Under the pieces are notes generated by a model. It was not told the origin of the DNA. It did no database searches and was given only the letters and a program-made list of their open reading frames with translations. A program made the translations under genes and the position numbers. A DNA stretch of 14,639 bases, from the NCBI GenBank assembly GCA_035255485.1, contig DATEZO010000197.1, positions 1 to 14,639 of the forward strand, read 5' to 3'. This document shows, one piece after another, positions 1-7,514 of the stretch (position 1 is the first letter of the stretch; every line of letters begins with the position of its first letter). Source of the stretch: DATEZO01 sp035255485 (GTDB taxonomy: Bacteria > Pseudomonadota > Gammaproteobacteria > Burkholderiales > Burkholderiaceae_D).

Positions 1-333
1 AAGCGCAATGAAATCCTGCAGATGGCGCTGCTGGAACCGAAGCTGGCGATTCTGGACGAAACCGATTCCGGGCTCGACATCGATGCGCTGCAAATTGTCG
101 CCAAGGGCATCAATTCGCTGCGCAGCCCGGAGCGGGCAATGATCCTGGTCACCCACTATCAGCGCCTGCTGGACTATGTGGTGCCAGACTTTGTGCATGT
201 GCTGTCGCAAGGGCGCATCGTCAAATCCGGCGGCAAGGAGCTGGCGCTGGAGCTGGAACGGCGCGGCTACGGCTGGCTGGATGAGGCTTCATCAAAAAAT
301 GAAATGATTGCAAGCGGAGCGCTGGCGCTATGA
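1..333 (+). CDS. sufC: SufC, Fe-S cluster assembly ATPase (3' part only)
   Basis: The reading frame is open from base 1, so the 5' part of the gene is missing; about 110 C-terminal residues remain. SufC is the ABC-type ATPase of the SufBCD scaffold, which builds Fe-S clusters in the cytoplasm. The visible part starts just after the ABC signature region (KRNEILQM, as in E. coli SufC). It contains the Walker B and D-loop stretch LAILDETDSGLD, the H-loop in ILVTHYQRLLDY, and the SufC-specific tail HVLSQGRIVKSGGKE and GYGWLDE. Walker A lies outside the window. The stop codon overlaps the sufD start by four bases (ATGA), which suggests translational coupling. sufB is expected upstream, but this cannot be checked here. 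The identification is secure because the match to SufC extends well beyond general ABC motifs. Confidence 0.96.
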   Translation, partial: KRNEILQMALLEPKLAILDETDSGLDIDALQIVAKGINSLRSPERAMILVTHYQRLLDYVVPDFVHVLSQGRIVKSGGKELALELERRGYGWLDEASSKNEMIASGALAL

Positions 334-1666
334 ACACTTCAGTCAGGGACCATTATCTCGCCGATTTCGCGCGCATTGCCTCGGCTCTTCCCGGCGCACA
401 ATTGCCATGGCTGAATCGGATCCGCAGCAGTGCACTGGAACGCTTCGCGCAAACCGGCTTTCCGACCACCCGTGACGAGGACTGGAAATACACCAGTGTC
501 GCGGCGCTTGAAAGAAAAAATTTCAGCGCGATATCCGGCAGCAGTGCGGGAGAAACAACAATTGCCTCGCTGGTAACCGGGCTTACGCTGGAAAACCAGG
601 TTACGCACCCCGGTCATCTGCTGGTATTTCACAACGGATTCTATTCGGCGGCACTATCGTCACCCAGCCGCCTGCCGGCCGGCGTCACGCTGTGCAGCCT
701 GGCGGGCGCACTGGAACACGCACCCGCGGCGCTCGAATCTTATTTGTCCGATACGCATGGACAAACACCGTTCGGCGCGCTGAATACCGCCCTGATGGCA
801 GATGGGGCATATCTGCATGTGCCGCGCGGCACGGTGATCGAGGAGCCGATCCACTTGCTGTTCCTGTCAACGCAGCAGCATGCGGCGATTTACCCGCGCA
901 ACGTGCTGGTTGCCGAGCCGGGCGCACAGGCTACCGTGATCGAACATTACGCAGGAATTGAAGGCGCGGAATATTTCACCAATGCGGTGACGCAAATCTT
1001 CACTGCCGATAACGCGCATATCGAGCATTACAAGTTGCAGCAGGAAACGCCGCGGGCTTTCCATATTGCCGGCATTCATGCGCTGCAGGATCGGGAAAGT
1101 CATCTGGCCTCGCATTCAATTTCGCTGGGGGCGGCGCTGGCGCGCAACGACATCACCACGGCATTCCGCGCACCCGGCTGCGATGTCACGCTTAACGGCC
1201 TGTATCTGGCAAACGGTCGCCAGCATGTGGATCATCACACCCGCGTCGACCATGGTCAGCCAAACGGCAGCAGCCGGGAATATTATCGAGGCGTACTGGA
1301 TGGCGCGGCGCGCGCCGTGTTCAACGGCAAGGTGATTGTGCATCCTGGCGCGCAAAAGACCGACGCGCATCAGGCAAACCATAATCTGTTGTTGTCGCGC
1401 GACGCGGAAGTCGATACCAAGCCGGAACTCGAAATCTACGCTGATGATGTGAAATGCACCCACGGCGCCACGATTGGCCAGCTGGACGAAGAACAGCTGT
1501 TTTACTTGCGCTCGCGCGGCGTTGAAGAGGCGATGGCAAGGAGCCTGCTGGTGCATGCTTTCGCGCATGACGTAATCGAACGCATTCGCGTGATATCGCT
1601 GCGCACGCGGCTGGAACAGATCCTGTTTACCCGGCTGCCGCAAGGCGAGCGCATCAGGGAGTTGTC

Positions 1667-1670
<4 letters not shown>
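330..1670 (+). CDS. sufD: SufD, Fe-S cluster scaffold subunit
   Basis: This 446-residue protein is SufD, the beta-helix partner of SufB and SufC in the SufBC2D scaffold. It is slightly longer than E. coli SufD (about 423). The C-terminal half carries the family hallmarks: HVDHHTRVDH, YYRGVLDGAARAVFNGKVIV, the GAQKTDAHQANHNLLLS stretch and DDVKCTHGATIGQLDEEQLF, followed by the helix SLLVHAFAHDVIERI. The histidine in CTHGAT (about residue 378) matches the histidine of E. coli SufD (H360) implicated in cluster building with SufB. The start at 330 overlaps the sufC stop in an ATGA junction, and the end overlaps sufS in the same way. The N-terminal 100 residues (ALERFAQTGFPTTRDEDWKYT) also fit SufD. 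I see no internal stop or frameshift. Confidence 0.96.
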
Positions 1671-2925
<1,255 letters not shown>

Positions 2926-2929
<4 letters not shown>

Positions 2930-3372
2930 ACGATTTACGAGAACTGTATCAGGAAGTGATTTTCGATCACTACAAGAAACCGCGCAATTGTCACGCGCTC
3001 GACTGTCCCAGCCACAAGGCGGAAGGCTACAACCCGCTGTGCGGCGACCAGGTTACGGTCTACCTGAAAGTCGGGAACGGCATCATCGAGGACTTGAGCT
3101 TCGAAGGCCTGGGCTGCGCGATTTCGACGGCATCCGCCTCGCTGATGACCGAAGCGCTGAAAGGCAAGAAGCTGGTCGACGTCGAGCATATGTTCGATGA
3201 CTTTCACCACATGATCACCGACCCGGAACCGGCGCCGCATCCGGATCTGGGAAAACTGGAAGTGCTGGCCGGCGTACGCGAGTTCCCGGCCCGTGTAAAG
3301 TGCGCCACGCTGGCATGGCACACGCTGCACGCCGCACTGAAAGATCGCCAGGCGCCTATCTCAACGGAGTAA
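2926..3372 (+). CDS. sufU: SufU, zinc-dependent sulfurtransferase / scaffold-like protein
   Basis: This 148-residue IscU/NifU-N-fold protein is of the SufU type. The three conserved cysteines are C39 (NPLCGDQ), C64 (GLGCAIS) and C126 (RVKCATL), with D41 next to the first; in Bacillus SufU the equivalent set binds zinc and accepts sulfur from SufS. The segment of about 20 extra residues between C64 and C126 (around residues 80-110) distinguishes SufU from IscU. The C-terminal LPPVKD-type HscA-binding motif of IscU is absent, which again supports SufU. The start overlaps the sufS stop (ATGA). Alternative reading: a genuine scaffold protein. The Cys/Asp pattern and the adjacent sufS make the sulfur-relay role more likely. 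Confidence 0.95.
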
Positions 3373-3377
3373 ACAAT

Positions 3378-3725
3378 ATGAATAGCGACAACCCATCCGC
3401 ATCACCGGTATCGGTCGACATCGATCAGATGACGCGCAACGTGATCGCCGCTCTGCGCACGGTGTACGATCCGGAAATTCCAGTCAATATCTACGACCTG
3501 GGATTGATTTACGACCTCGACATCAGCCCCGAAGGCAATGTCGACATCAAGATGACGCTGACTGCGCCTGGCTGTCCGGTCGCGGGTACGTTTCCCGCCG
3601 AGGTGGAAGATCGCGTCAGCGATGTGTCCGGCGTCAACGTCGTGAAGGTGGAGCTGGTCTGGGAACCGCCGTGGACCATGGATATGCTGACCGATGAAGT
3701 CCGGCTGGACCTGGGATTGATGTAA
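3378..3725 (+). CDS. sufT: SufT, MIP18/DUF59-family Fe-S maturation protein
   Basis: The 115-residue product is a MIP18/DUF59-family protein of the SufT type, an auxiliary Fe-S maturation factor commonly encoded in SUF operons. Diagnostic stretches are TVYDPEIPVNIYDLGLIYDL, then MTLTAPGCPVAG with the single conserved cysteine, and the C-terminal VELVWEPPWTMDMLTDE and RLDLGLM. The frame is open upstream, inside sufU, to 3300. I chose ATG 3378 because ACGGAG lies eight bases before it (3364-3369), it falls just after the sufU stop, and homology begins soon after. Its N-terminal 12 residues look disordered (SDNPSASPVS). Five bases separate it from sufU and 16 from the Rieske gene. The family is linked to Fe-S enzyme maturation in bacteria; its exact biochemical step is not settled. 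Confidence 0.93.
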   Translation: MNSDNPSASPVSVDIDQMTRNVIAALRTVYDPEIPVNIYDLGLIYDLDISPEGNVDIKMTLTAPGCPVAGTFPAEVEDRVSDVSGVNVVKVELVWEPPWTMDMLTDEVRLDLGLM

Positions 3726-3730
3726 TCCAC

Positions 3731-3737
3731 AAGGAGG
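3731..3737 (+). promoter_or_regulatory. Strong ribosome binding site of the Rieske gene
   Basis: AAGGAGG lies one base before ATG 3739 and four bases before ATG 3742. The spacing favours the second ATG as the start. It is one of the strongest Shine-Dalgarno sequences in the window, suggesting high expression of the last SUF operon gene. Confidence 0.75.
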
Positions 3738-3741
3738 AATG

Positions 3742-4062
3742 ATGCTGGATTGGACGGATGTCGAACTGCAGGATAGCTTTGCGCCCGGAACGCGGCGCTC
3801 GGTTGATCTTGACGGCACGCAGGTTGCCGTGTTCAACCTCGATGGCGCATTCTATGCCATCGAGGATGTCTGTACGCATGACGGTGGAATCCTGACCGGC
3901 GGCGCACTGGAAGGCGAACAAATCATCTGCCCGCGCCACGGCGCGCGCTTTTCGATCAAGAGTGGCAAGGTGCTTGCGCCGCCGGCGTATGAAGACATCG
4001 CGACTTTTCCGGTACGTGTGGAATCCGGCATGGTGCAGATACGGGATGCACGCTGGGATTGA
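3742..4062 (+). CDS. Rieske [2Fe-2S] ferredoxin (non-haem iron oxygenase ferredoxin type)
   Basis: This 106-residue soluble protein carries a complete Rieske motif: CTH at about residues 44-46 and CPRHG at 63-67, the C-x-H...C-x-x-H pattern that binds a [2Fe-2S] cluster. The rest fits the small Rieske ferredoxins: an N-terminal beta sandwich (VAVFNLDGAFYAIEDV), then FSIKSGKVLAPPAYEDIATF and VRVESGMVQI. No signal peptide or membrane segment is visible. Classical relatives feed electrons to ring-hydroxylating dioxygenases, but no oxygenase gene is nearby. As the last gene of a SUF operon it more probably supplies electrons to cluster assembly or is a client; that role is inferred. ATG 3739 is the alternative start, adding one Met. 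Confidence 0.92.
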   Translation: MLDWTDVELQDSFAPGTRRSVDLDGTQVAVFNLDGAFYAIEDVCTHDGGILTGGALEGEQIICPRHGARFSIKSGKVLAPPAYEDIATFPVRVESGMVQIRDARWD

Positions 4063-4088
4063 TCTTGAAGTAGGCCGGGAGATCCACC

Positions 4089-4115
4089 GGCATCTTCCTG
4101 CGGAAGGAAAATGCC
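4089..4115. terminator. Hairpin between convergent SUF and FmdE genes
   Basis: Between the two gene ends (4063-4134), GGCAT CTTCC (4089-4098) pairs with GGAAG (4102-4106) and ATGCC (4111-4115). The loop is three bases and there is a four-base bulge. There is no T-run on either side, so a role as intrinsic terminator for either direction is only possible, not clear. Confidence 0.3.
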
Positions 4116-4134
4116 AGTGCGAGCAACAGCAGAA

Positions 4135-4746
4135 TCAGCGGCCTGCGTGATCGAGCACCACCAGTCGCGGATCATCGCTCTTTTCAAAGATGCGCATGAC
4201 GCGCTCCTGCCATAGTACGCCAAATGCGCGCGCTTCCTCGACGCTTGCCATGCCGGAGAGCGTTTTTTGCAACAGCCCCATCATCTCCGGCGGCCCCGGA
4301 ACGATGTCGGGATGATAGCCGACCGTCACGCTGGCGCCGGTATCGAGCCGCGTGAACCTGATTTCGCCTTCTATCGCAGCATTGAAAAACAGCAGGTCCC
4401 TGCGATCGAACCGGCCGGCCAGTCCCTTGAAGCCGCTATCCATGGTTGCACCGGTGATGAGAGTGATGACATTTGCAATCACGCCCGTGACACCGCTCTG
4501 GAGCGGATTGTGGAATTCGACCTTGATGCTGCCGCGCTGCGGCACATCGTCGCCCCACAGGGCAGCGAGCGCCTTTTGCGTCATCAGGTAGGCGCCGGCG
4601 ACAGTGGGACACGAATGACCGGCCAGCTTGACCACATCCAGGTACGAATACTCGATGACGCCGCCATCGACGGCGCCCAGGAACTCCGCCAGTGGATCGT
4701 ATAACGTAATCTTTTTAACGCTGTCGAAAAAAGACGGGTAATGCAT
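4135..4746 (-). CDS. FmdE-family protein
   Basis: The 203-residue product belongs to the FmdE family (named after a protein of the methanogen formylmethanofuran dehydrogenase operon; in other bacteria the function is mostly unknown). The key stretch is LAGHSCPTVAGAYLM, with H44 and C46 matching the conserved G-H-x-C-P motif that binds metal in solved family members. C46 is the only cysteine, so the C-terminal zinc-ribbon seen in longer FmdE proteins is missing. Other segments are GSIKVEFHNPLQSGV, LAGRFDRRDLLFFNA and GYHPDIVPGPPEMM. An in-frame ATG at 4761 would overlap the upstream chemoreceptor stop. ATG 4746 is preferred because AAGGAGG sits five bases before it. No methanogenesis or C1 pathway genes are nearby. 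Pairing with a chemoreceptor hints at a sensing or ligand-processing role; this is speculation. Confidence 0.85.
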   Translation of the reverse strand: MHYPSFFDSVKKITLYDPLAEFLGAVDGGVIEYSYLDVVKLAGHSCPTVAGAYLMTQKALAALWGDDVPQRGSIKVEFHNPLQSGVTGVIANVITLITGATMDSGFKGLAGRFDRRDLLFFNAAIEGEIRFTRLDTGASVTVGYHPDIVPGPPEMMGLLQKTLSGMASVEEARAFGVLWQERVMRIFEKSDDPRLVVLDHAGR

Positions 4747-4751
4747 TACTG

Positions 4752-4758
4752 CCTCCTT
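4752..4758 (-). promoter_or_regulatory. Ribosome binding site of the FmdE-family gene
   Basis: Read on the minus strand, AAGGAGG lies five bases upstream of ATG 4746 and touches the stop codon of the chemoreceptor gene (TGA 4760-4758). It decides the start at 4746 over the in-frame ATG at 4761 and implies coupled translation of the two genes. Confidence 0.75.
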
Positions 4759-5930
4759 CATAATGAGTACGCCAGTGCCAAATGGGAGTTGGCCGCCACG
4801 TGATTGGCCCGCGGCAGCCGCACCATCGCTCTTGCCGGCAGCGGAAGCTGCCGGACATTTTGATGCACGACATCCGGCTTGCGGGTGTCGCTCTGCACGA
4901 TTTGCTGCAATCCGGCCATGACGACCAGATTGGCTTCTTCCATCTTCGCCAGCGCTTCAAGCGCCTGCACATAATCGCCTGCGTAATAGCTGGCAATCGC
5001 GCGTTGCGCTTCTTCGTGGACCGCCTTGTGCGGTGCCTGGATCCGACGATAGCCGGCCAGTTCGGAAAAACGGGATCCGCCTTCGCCGTTGTACCAGATG
5101 CCAAGACGGCAATGGTTATCGTCGGGCAAGTCTTCGGGTGCCAACCGCGACAAGCCCATGAAAACCTTGTATACCTCCAGCTTGAGCGCCAGTTCTTCGA
5201 TGTTGGCCAACTCCAGATTGCTCAACAAGGCCGACGATTCGATCGTGGCTTCCATCTTGTTCGACAGTTGCAGCAGCCGCTGCATGCCATGCATCGCCGT
5301 TTCGCTTTCATCGCTGAAGCGGCTGGCATCCTGCGCGCCATCTTCCATCACGGACCTGGCGGTCTCGGTTTCGCCCTGGATTGCGTTCACCAACCCGGAG
5401 ATTTCCGTCGTGGCGCTGGTGGTCCGTTGCGCCAGCCGCCGCACTTCATCCGCCACCACCGCGAAGCCTTTCCCATGCACGCCAGCGCGCGCCGCTTCGA
5501 TGGCGGCATTGATCGCCAGCAAATTGGTCTGATCCGCAATTTCCTTGATGACCTGGATGATGTTGCCGATCTGACCGGCGCGCAAATGCAAGCCCTCGAC
5601 ATTGGTCGAGGCTGTGGAAATGCGGTTGAACATATGGCGCAGATTTCCGGAAATTATTTGCAGTGCCTGGCGGTTCGCATCGGATTCCGATGCTGCCTGC
5701 AACGCCGACTGTTTTTCTTCGTTCAACGTCGCTGCCAGGCCCTGGAAAGAGCGACGGATTCCTTGCAAGGATTCACTGAAATTCGACATGCTGGAAAACA
5801 CGCCATCGACCACGTTTTGTTGAACCTGTGCTTGCGCCAGTTGCGCCTGGAGCAGGCCGTTTTGCGCTTCAAGCTCCTGATTGCGCAGCTGCGCTTCGAT
5901 AAGTTCGCGTTTTATTTTTCTATTGAACAT
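4758..5930 (-). CDS. Soluble methyl-accepting chemotaxis protein with C-terminal CZB domain
   Basis: This 390-residue protein is a cytoplasmic chemoreceptor: it has no membrane segment or periplasmic domain. Residues about 5-40 are a predicted coiled coil rich in E, Q, L and A. Residues about 60-235 form the signalling hairpin, with the conserved tip IIQVIKEIADQTNLLAINAA and EAARAGVHGKGFAVVADEVR. Residues about 240-340 are a chemoreceptor zinc-binding (CZB) domain: LEVYKVFMGL, HCRLGIWYNGEG (C274) and PHKAVHE (H301, H305). In CZB domains zinc is held by His, Cys, His, His; the expected first His is Glu here (E246 in IEELALK). A tail of about 50 residues, basic and Pro-rich (PLPARAMVRLPRANHV), follows. 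It probably acts with CheA/CheW to sense zinc or an oxidant such as hypochlorous acid, as studied CZB receptors do. The FmdE-family gene follows after 11 bases. Confidence 0.93.
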   Translation of the reverse strand: MFNRKIKRELIEAQLRNQELEAQNGLLQAQLAQAQVQQNVVDGVFSSMSNFSESLQGIRRSFQGLAATLNEEKQSALQAASESDANRQALQIISGNLRHMFNRISTASTNVEGLHLRAGQIGNIIQVIKEIADQTNLLAINAAIEAARAGVHGKGFAVVADEVRRLAQRTTSATTEISGLVNAIQGETETARSVMEDGAQDASRFSDESETAMHGMQRLLQLSNKMEATIESSALLSNLELANIEELALKLEVYKVFMGLSRLAPEDLPDDNHCRLGIWYNGEGGSRFSELAGYRRIQAPHKAVHEEAQRAIASYYAGDYVQALEALAKMEEANLVVMAGLQQIVQSDTRKPDVVHQNVRQLPLPARAMVRLPRANHVAANSHLALAYSL

Positions 5931-5989
5931 GATGACAAGCCTTTTTTATCTGATAAGCAATCCTGCGTCGAAGATTGATTCATTCATAC

Positions 5990-6006
5990 AGTACAAAAAT
6001 AGTACT
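5990..6006. promoter_or_regulatory. Dyad AGTAC-N7-GTACT, possible operator
   Basis: Inverted repeat AGTAC (5990-5994) and GTACT (6002-6006) with seven bases between. It overlaps the candidate minus-strand -10 element (5999-6004) of the chemoreceptor gene, a usual place for a repressor site. The five-base arms are short, so chance is possible. Confidence 0.3.
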
Positions 6007-6027
6007 CTTTGAGTCGAATTGGTACAA
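5999..6027 (-). promoter_or_regulatory. Candidate sigma70 promoter of the chemoreceptor/FmdE operon
   Basis: On the minus strand, TTGTAC (6027-6022) and TACTAT (6004-5999) are separated by 17 bases, giving a start near 5992 and a leader of about 60 bases. Only three of six and four of six positions match the consensus. I see no clear FliA (sigma28) flagellar-type promoter, which many chemoreceptor genes have. Confidence 0.3.
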
Positions 6028-6030
6028 GCC

Positions 6031-6056
6031 AAGAACTTGATCTCTGCTAAGTTCTT
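6031..6056. promoter_or_regulatory. Perfect 8-bp inverted repeat AAGAACTT/AAGTTCTT
   Basis: AAGAACTT (6031-6038) and AAGTTCTT (6049-6056) are exact reverse complements with a 10-base centre. No T-run follows on either side, so it is not a typical terminator. It lies just upstream of the candidate -35 of the chemoreceptor gene and could be an activator or repressor site. Confidence 0.4.
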
Positions 6057-6143
6057 CGTGATTGCCGGCCCCTATTGATGCGAAGCACGCTTTTCTGATG
6101 GAAACCGCATGCAATGCCAGTCTCGGGCAGGTCGGCGCTGCTC

Positions 6144-6165
6144 AATATACAGGCCCATGTATATT
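6144..6165. promoter_or_regulatory. Perfect 8-bp inverted repeat AATATACA-N6-TGTATATT
   Basis: AATATACA (6144-6151) and TGTATATT (6158-6165) are exact reverse complements around GGCCCA. The 22-base size and spacing suit a dimeric helix-turn-helix regulator. It lies about 190 bases before the promoter of the SnoaL-like gene and about 120 bases before the candidate chemoreceptor promoter. No regulator gene is in the window, so the binding protein is unknown. Confidence 0.4.
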
Positions 6166-6353
6166 TCAAGAGCCCCATTTTTATTGCGATATTCATGTTA
6201 TTTTTGCCTATACTCCGTGCTTTTTTGCATCACAACAAAAAACATACGCATTGATCGGCTTGATGGGTACGCTGAATTGCCACAGGGAAGCCATCCCGTG
6301 CTCGAGCCGGAATCTCGTCTTTTGGCATGTAATAGTTCGATGAATACGCCACG

Positions 6354-6382
6354 TTGACATCCCTCTTTCCAAGCACAATACT
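6354..6382 (+). promoter_or_regulatory. Sigma70 promoter of the SnoaL-like gene
   Basis: A perfect -35 TTGACA (6354-6359), a 17-base spacer and AATACT (6377-6382, four of six matches) predict transcription start near 6389. This leaves a leader of about 29 bases before ATG 6418, which contains the ribosome binding site GGAG. Confidence 0.65.
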
Positions 6383-6407
6383 GATATTCCGATCATTCGA
6401 CATGAAT

Positions 6408-6411
6408 GGAG
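6408..6411 (+). promoter_or_regulatory. Ribosome binding site deciding the SnoaL-like start
   Basis: GGAG ends six bases before ATG 6418. The in-frame ATG at 6406 overlaps this site, so 6418 is the better start. Confidence 0.6.
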
Positions 6412-6417
6412 ACGATC

Positions 6418-6885
6418 ATGAATGAGCAAGACAACATCAGCCTCGTGAAACGATGCTATGACTCCTTCGCAAAAGGTGACATTCAGCAATTGATGAGCGT
6501 ATTTGCAGACGATATCGATTGGGAGCTCCCCGCGATTGAAGATGTGCCGATTTCCGGCAAACGGCACGGACGCAATCAGGTCGCGGAATTCTTCAAGTCC
6601 CTGGACGACACGCAGAGCGTACAACTGTTCGAACCGAGGGAATTCATTGCCCAAGGCGACAAAGTAGTGGCTCTTGGGCACTATGCCTGGACCGTGAAAT
6701 CGACGGGGACGCAGTTCGAGAGCGACTGGACGCACATATTTACGATACGCAACGGCAAGGTCGTGAATTTCCGCGAATTTATGGACTCGCATATTGCAGA
6801 AGCGGCTTACCGGTCGCCGCAAGCCGCCGACATGGCTCGCGGTGCGGCTACGCAAGCAGAAAAAGGCCAGCCCACGCGACACTAG
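6418..6885 (+). CDS. SnoaL/NTF2-like protein
   Basis: The 155-residue product has the NTF2-like fold of the SnoaL/ketosteroid-isomerase-related group. The N-terminal helices NISLVKRCYDSFAKGDIQQL are followed by VFADDIDWELP, the GKRHGRNQVAEFFKSL helix and the strands EFIAQGDKVVALGHYAWTV, SDWTHIFTIRNGKVVNFREF and MDSHIAEAAY. Family members are small cone-shaped proteins that bind hydrophobic ligands; some are isomerases, hydrolases or polyketide cyclases, and many have no known reaction. The C-terminal 20 residues are probably disordered. It is a single gene with its own promoter, convergent with the ferredoxin gene. No biosynthetic partner gene is present, so no substrate can be proposed. The start 6418 (MNEQDN) is chosen over 6406 from ribosome binding site spacing. 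Confidence 0.88.
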   Translation: MNEQDNISLVKRCYDSFAKGDIQQLMSVFADDIDWELPAIEDVPISGKRHGRNQVAEFFKSLDDTQSVQLFEPREFIAQGDKVVALGHYAWTVKSTGTQFESDWTHIFTIRNGKVVNFREFMDSHIAEAAYRSPQAADMARGAATQAEKGQPTRH

Positions 6886-7006
6886 AGCCCCGTTCAATCG
6901 CTGCAATCCCGCCTGCGACAACGGTAGGTGAAGGGTATGCCGGCATCAGCAAAATTCCCTTTACGCTGCTGACTTTGGCCTGTCGGGAGAACACAGATGC
7001 AGGCGA
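6886..7006. other. Convergent intergenic region with palindrome ATGCCGGCAT
   Basis: Between the ends of the SnoaL-like and ferredoxin genes lies a perfect 10-base palindrome ATGCCGGCAT (6937-6946). No hairpin followed by a T-run is visible, so I cannot assign a terminator to either gene. Confidence 0.35.
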
Positions 7007-7366
7007 TCAATGCCGGTCGGCAGGTCGGGCCATGTCGGCCGGCATCATGCTCAATTGATCAAATTTGTCTTTTACCCGAGCCCATTGGCTGGCATCTGCG
7101 AGCGCCGCCTTTTTGCAAGAAATCGGCGGCCAGATTTCCGCCAGTGCGGCATTGAGCGTGATGAACCTAACCTGGTCTTCCGGCACATCCGACTCTTCGA
7201 AGATGGAATGAATCGGGCATTCCGTCACACATAATGCGCAATCGATGCAATAGTGCGGCGCAATCACGATGAAATTCGGGCCTTCGCGAAACGCGTCGGC
7301 CGGACAGACATCGACGCACTCGGTATGCTTGCATCGGATGCAGCTTTCGGTCACTACAAAAGTCAT
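7007..7366 (-). CDS. fdxA: FdxA-type 7Fe ferredoxin
   Basis: The 119-residue protein is a [3Fe-4S][4Fe-4S] ferredoxin. The cysteines are C9, C12, C17 and C21 (SCIRCKHTECVDVCP) and C40, C43, C46 and C50 (CIDCALCVTECP). By analogy with Azotobacter FdI, C9, C17 and C50 bind the 3Fe cluster and C21, C40, C43 and C46 the 4Fe cluster, with C12 free. A second free cysteine found in many FdxA proteins (PVDCF) is alanine here (PADAF), which should not affect the clusters. The sequences EGPNFIVI and SDVPEDQVRFITLNAALAEIWP confirm FdxA. It is a low-potential electron carrier whose partner is not evident. The frame is open upstream to 7444, but homology and normal family length start at ATG 7366; the ribosome binding site is weak. 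It lies 148 bases downstream of the helicase gene. Confidence 0.93.
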   Translation of the reverse strand: MTFVVTESCIRCKHTECVDVCPADAFREGPNFIVIAPHYCIDCALCVTECPIHSIFEESDVPEDQVRFITLNAALAEIWPPISCKKAALADASQWARVKDKFDQLSMMPADMARPADRH

Positions 7367-7484
7367 GATGTCTACTCGCTTGGCGCTACAGTACAGGCAA
7401 CGGTTGCATGGCGGGAATGTCAACAGCATAGATGCAGTAAACAACCGGCATCATGACAAAAATCATGCTTTTGCCAAGCGCTCC

Positions 7485-7504
7485 GGCACGCTGCTACGCG
7501 TGCC
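7485..7504 (-). terminator. Hairpin after the helicase gene
   Basis: GGCACGC (7485-7491) and GCGTGCC (7498-7504) form a perfect 7-bp GC-rich stem with a six-base loop, starting about 10 bases after the helicase stop codon. No T-run follows directly on the minus strand; the nearest is TTTTT about 30 bases on. It may be a weak terminator or an RNA-stabilising end structure. Confidence 0.4.
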
Positions 7505-7514
7505 ATTCAGCCAT

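Larger units (their letters stand above)
5931..6417. other. 487-base intergenic region with dyads and promoter-like sequences
   Basis: This is the only long gene-free stretch. It separates the minus-strand chemoreceptor from the plus-strand SnoaL-like gene and is visibly richer in A and T than the neighbouring coding DNA. It holds three separate inverted repeats (5990-6006, 6031-6056, 6144-6165), a T6G/CA6 repeat (6221-6227 with 6236-6242), and promoter-like sequences. A frame open from 6062 to 6343 (93 codons) has no ribosome binding site or recognisable domain, and I do not regard it as a gene. A weak plus-strand promoter (TTGCGA at 6184, TATACT at 6209, 19-base spacer) could start an RNA that crosses the T6/A6 repeat. 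Confidence 0.6.

Noticed and set aside
3300..3377. Upstream extension of sufT to 3300
   Set aside because: It overlaps the end of sufU by over 70 bases, whereas ATG 3378 has a good ribosome binding site and starts close to the family homology.
4135..4746. FmdE protein as a sign of methanofuran or C1 metabolism
   Set aside because: No other C1-transfer or molybdenum formylmethanofuran genes are in the window; the family is widespread without that role.
4782..5978. A 398-codon frame antisense to the chemoreceptor
   Set aside because: The opposite strand encodes clear MCP and CZB motifs; this frame is His/Arg-rich shadow sequence.
6062..6343. A 93-codon frame in the intergenic gap
   Set aside because: No ribosome binding site and no domain; it crosses an inverted repeat and a promoter-like region, and its Cys/Phe/His-rich composition does not look like the neighbouring genes.
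5931..6417. The repeats in the gap as a CRISPR array or attachment site
   Set aside because: The three inverted repeats differ in sequence and are not regularly spaced direct repeats; there is no integrase or tRNA nearby.
7367..7444. N-terminal extension of the ferredoxin with extra cysteines (CNRCLYC)
   Set aside because: The C-x2-C-x2-C look is tempting, but FdxA proteins start at MTFVV-like sequence and no ribosome binding site supports 7444.
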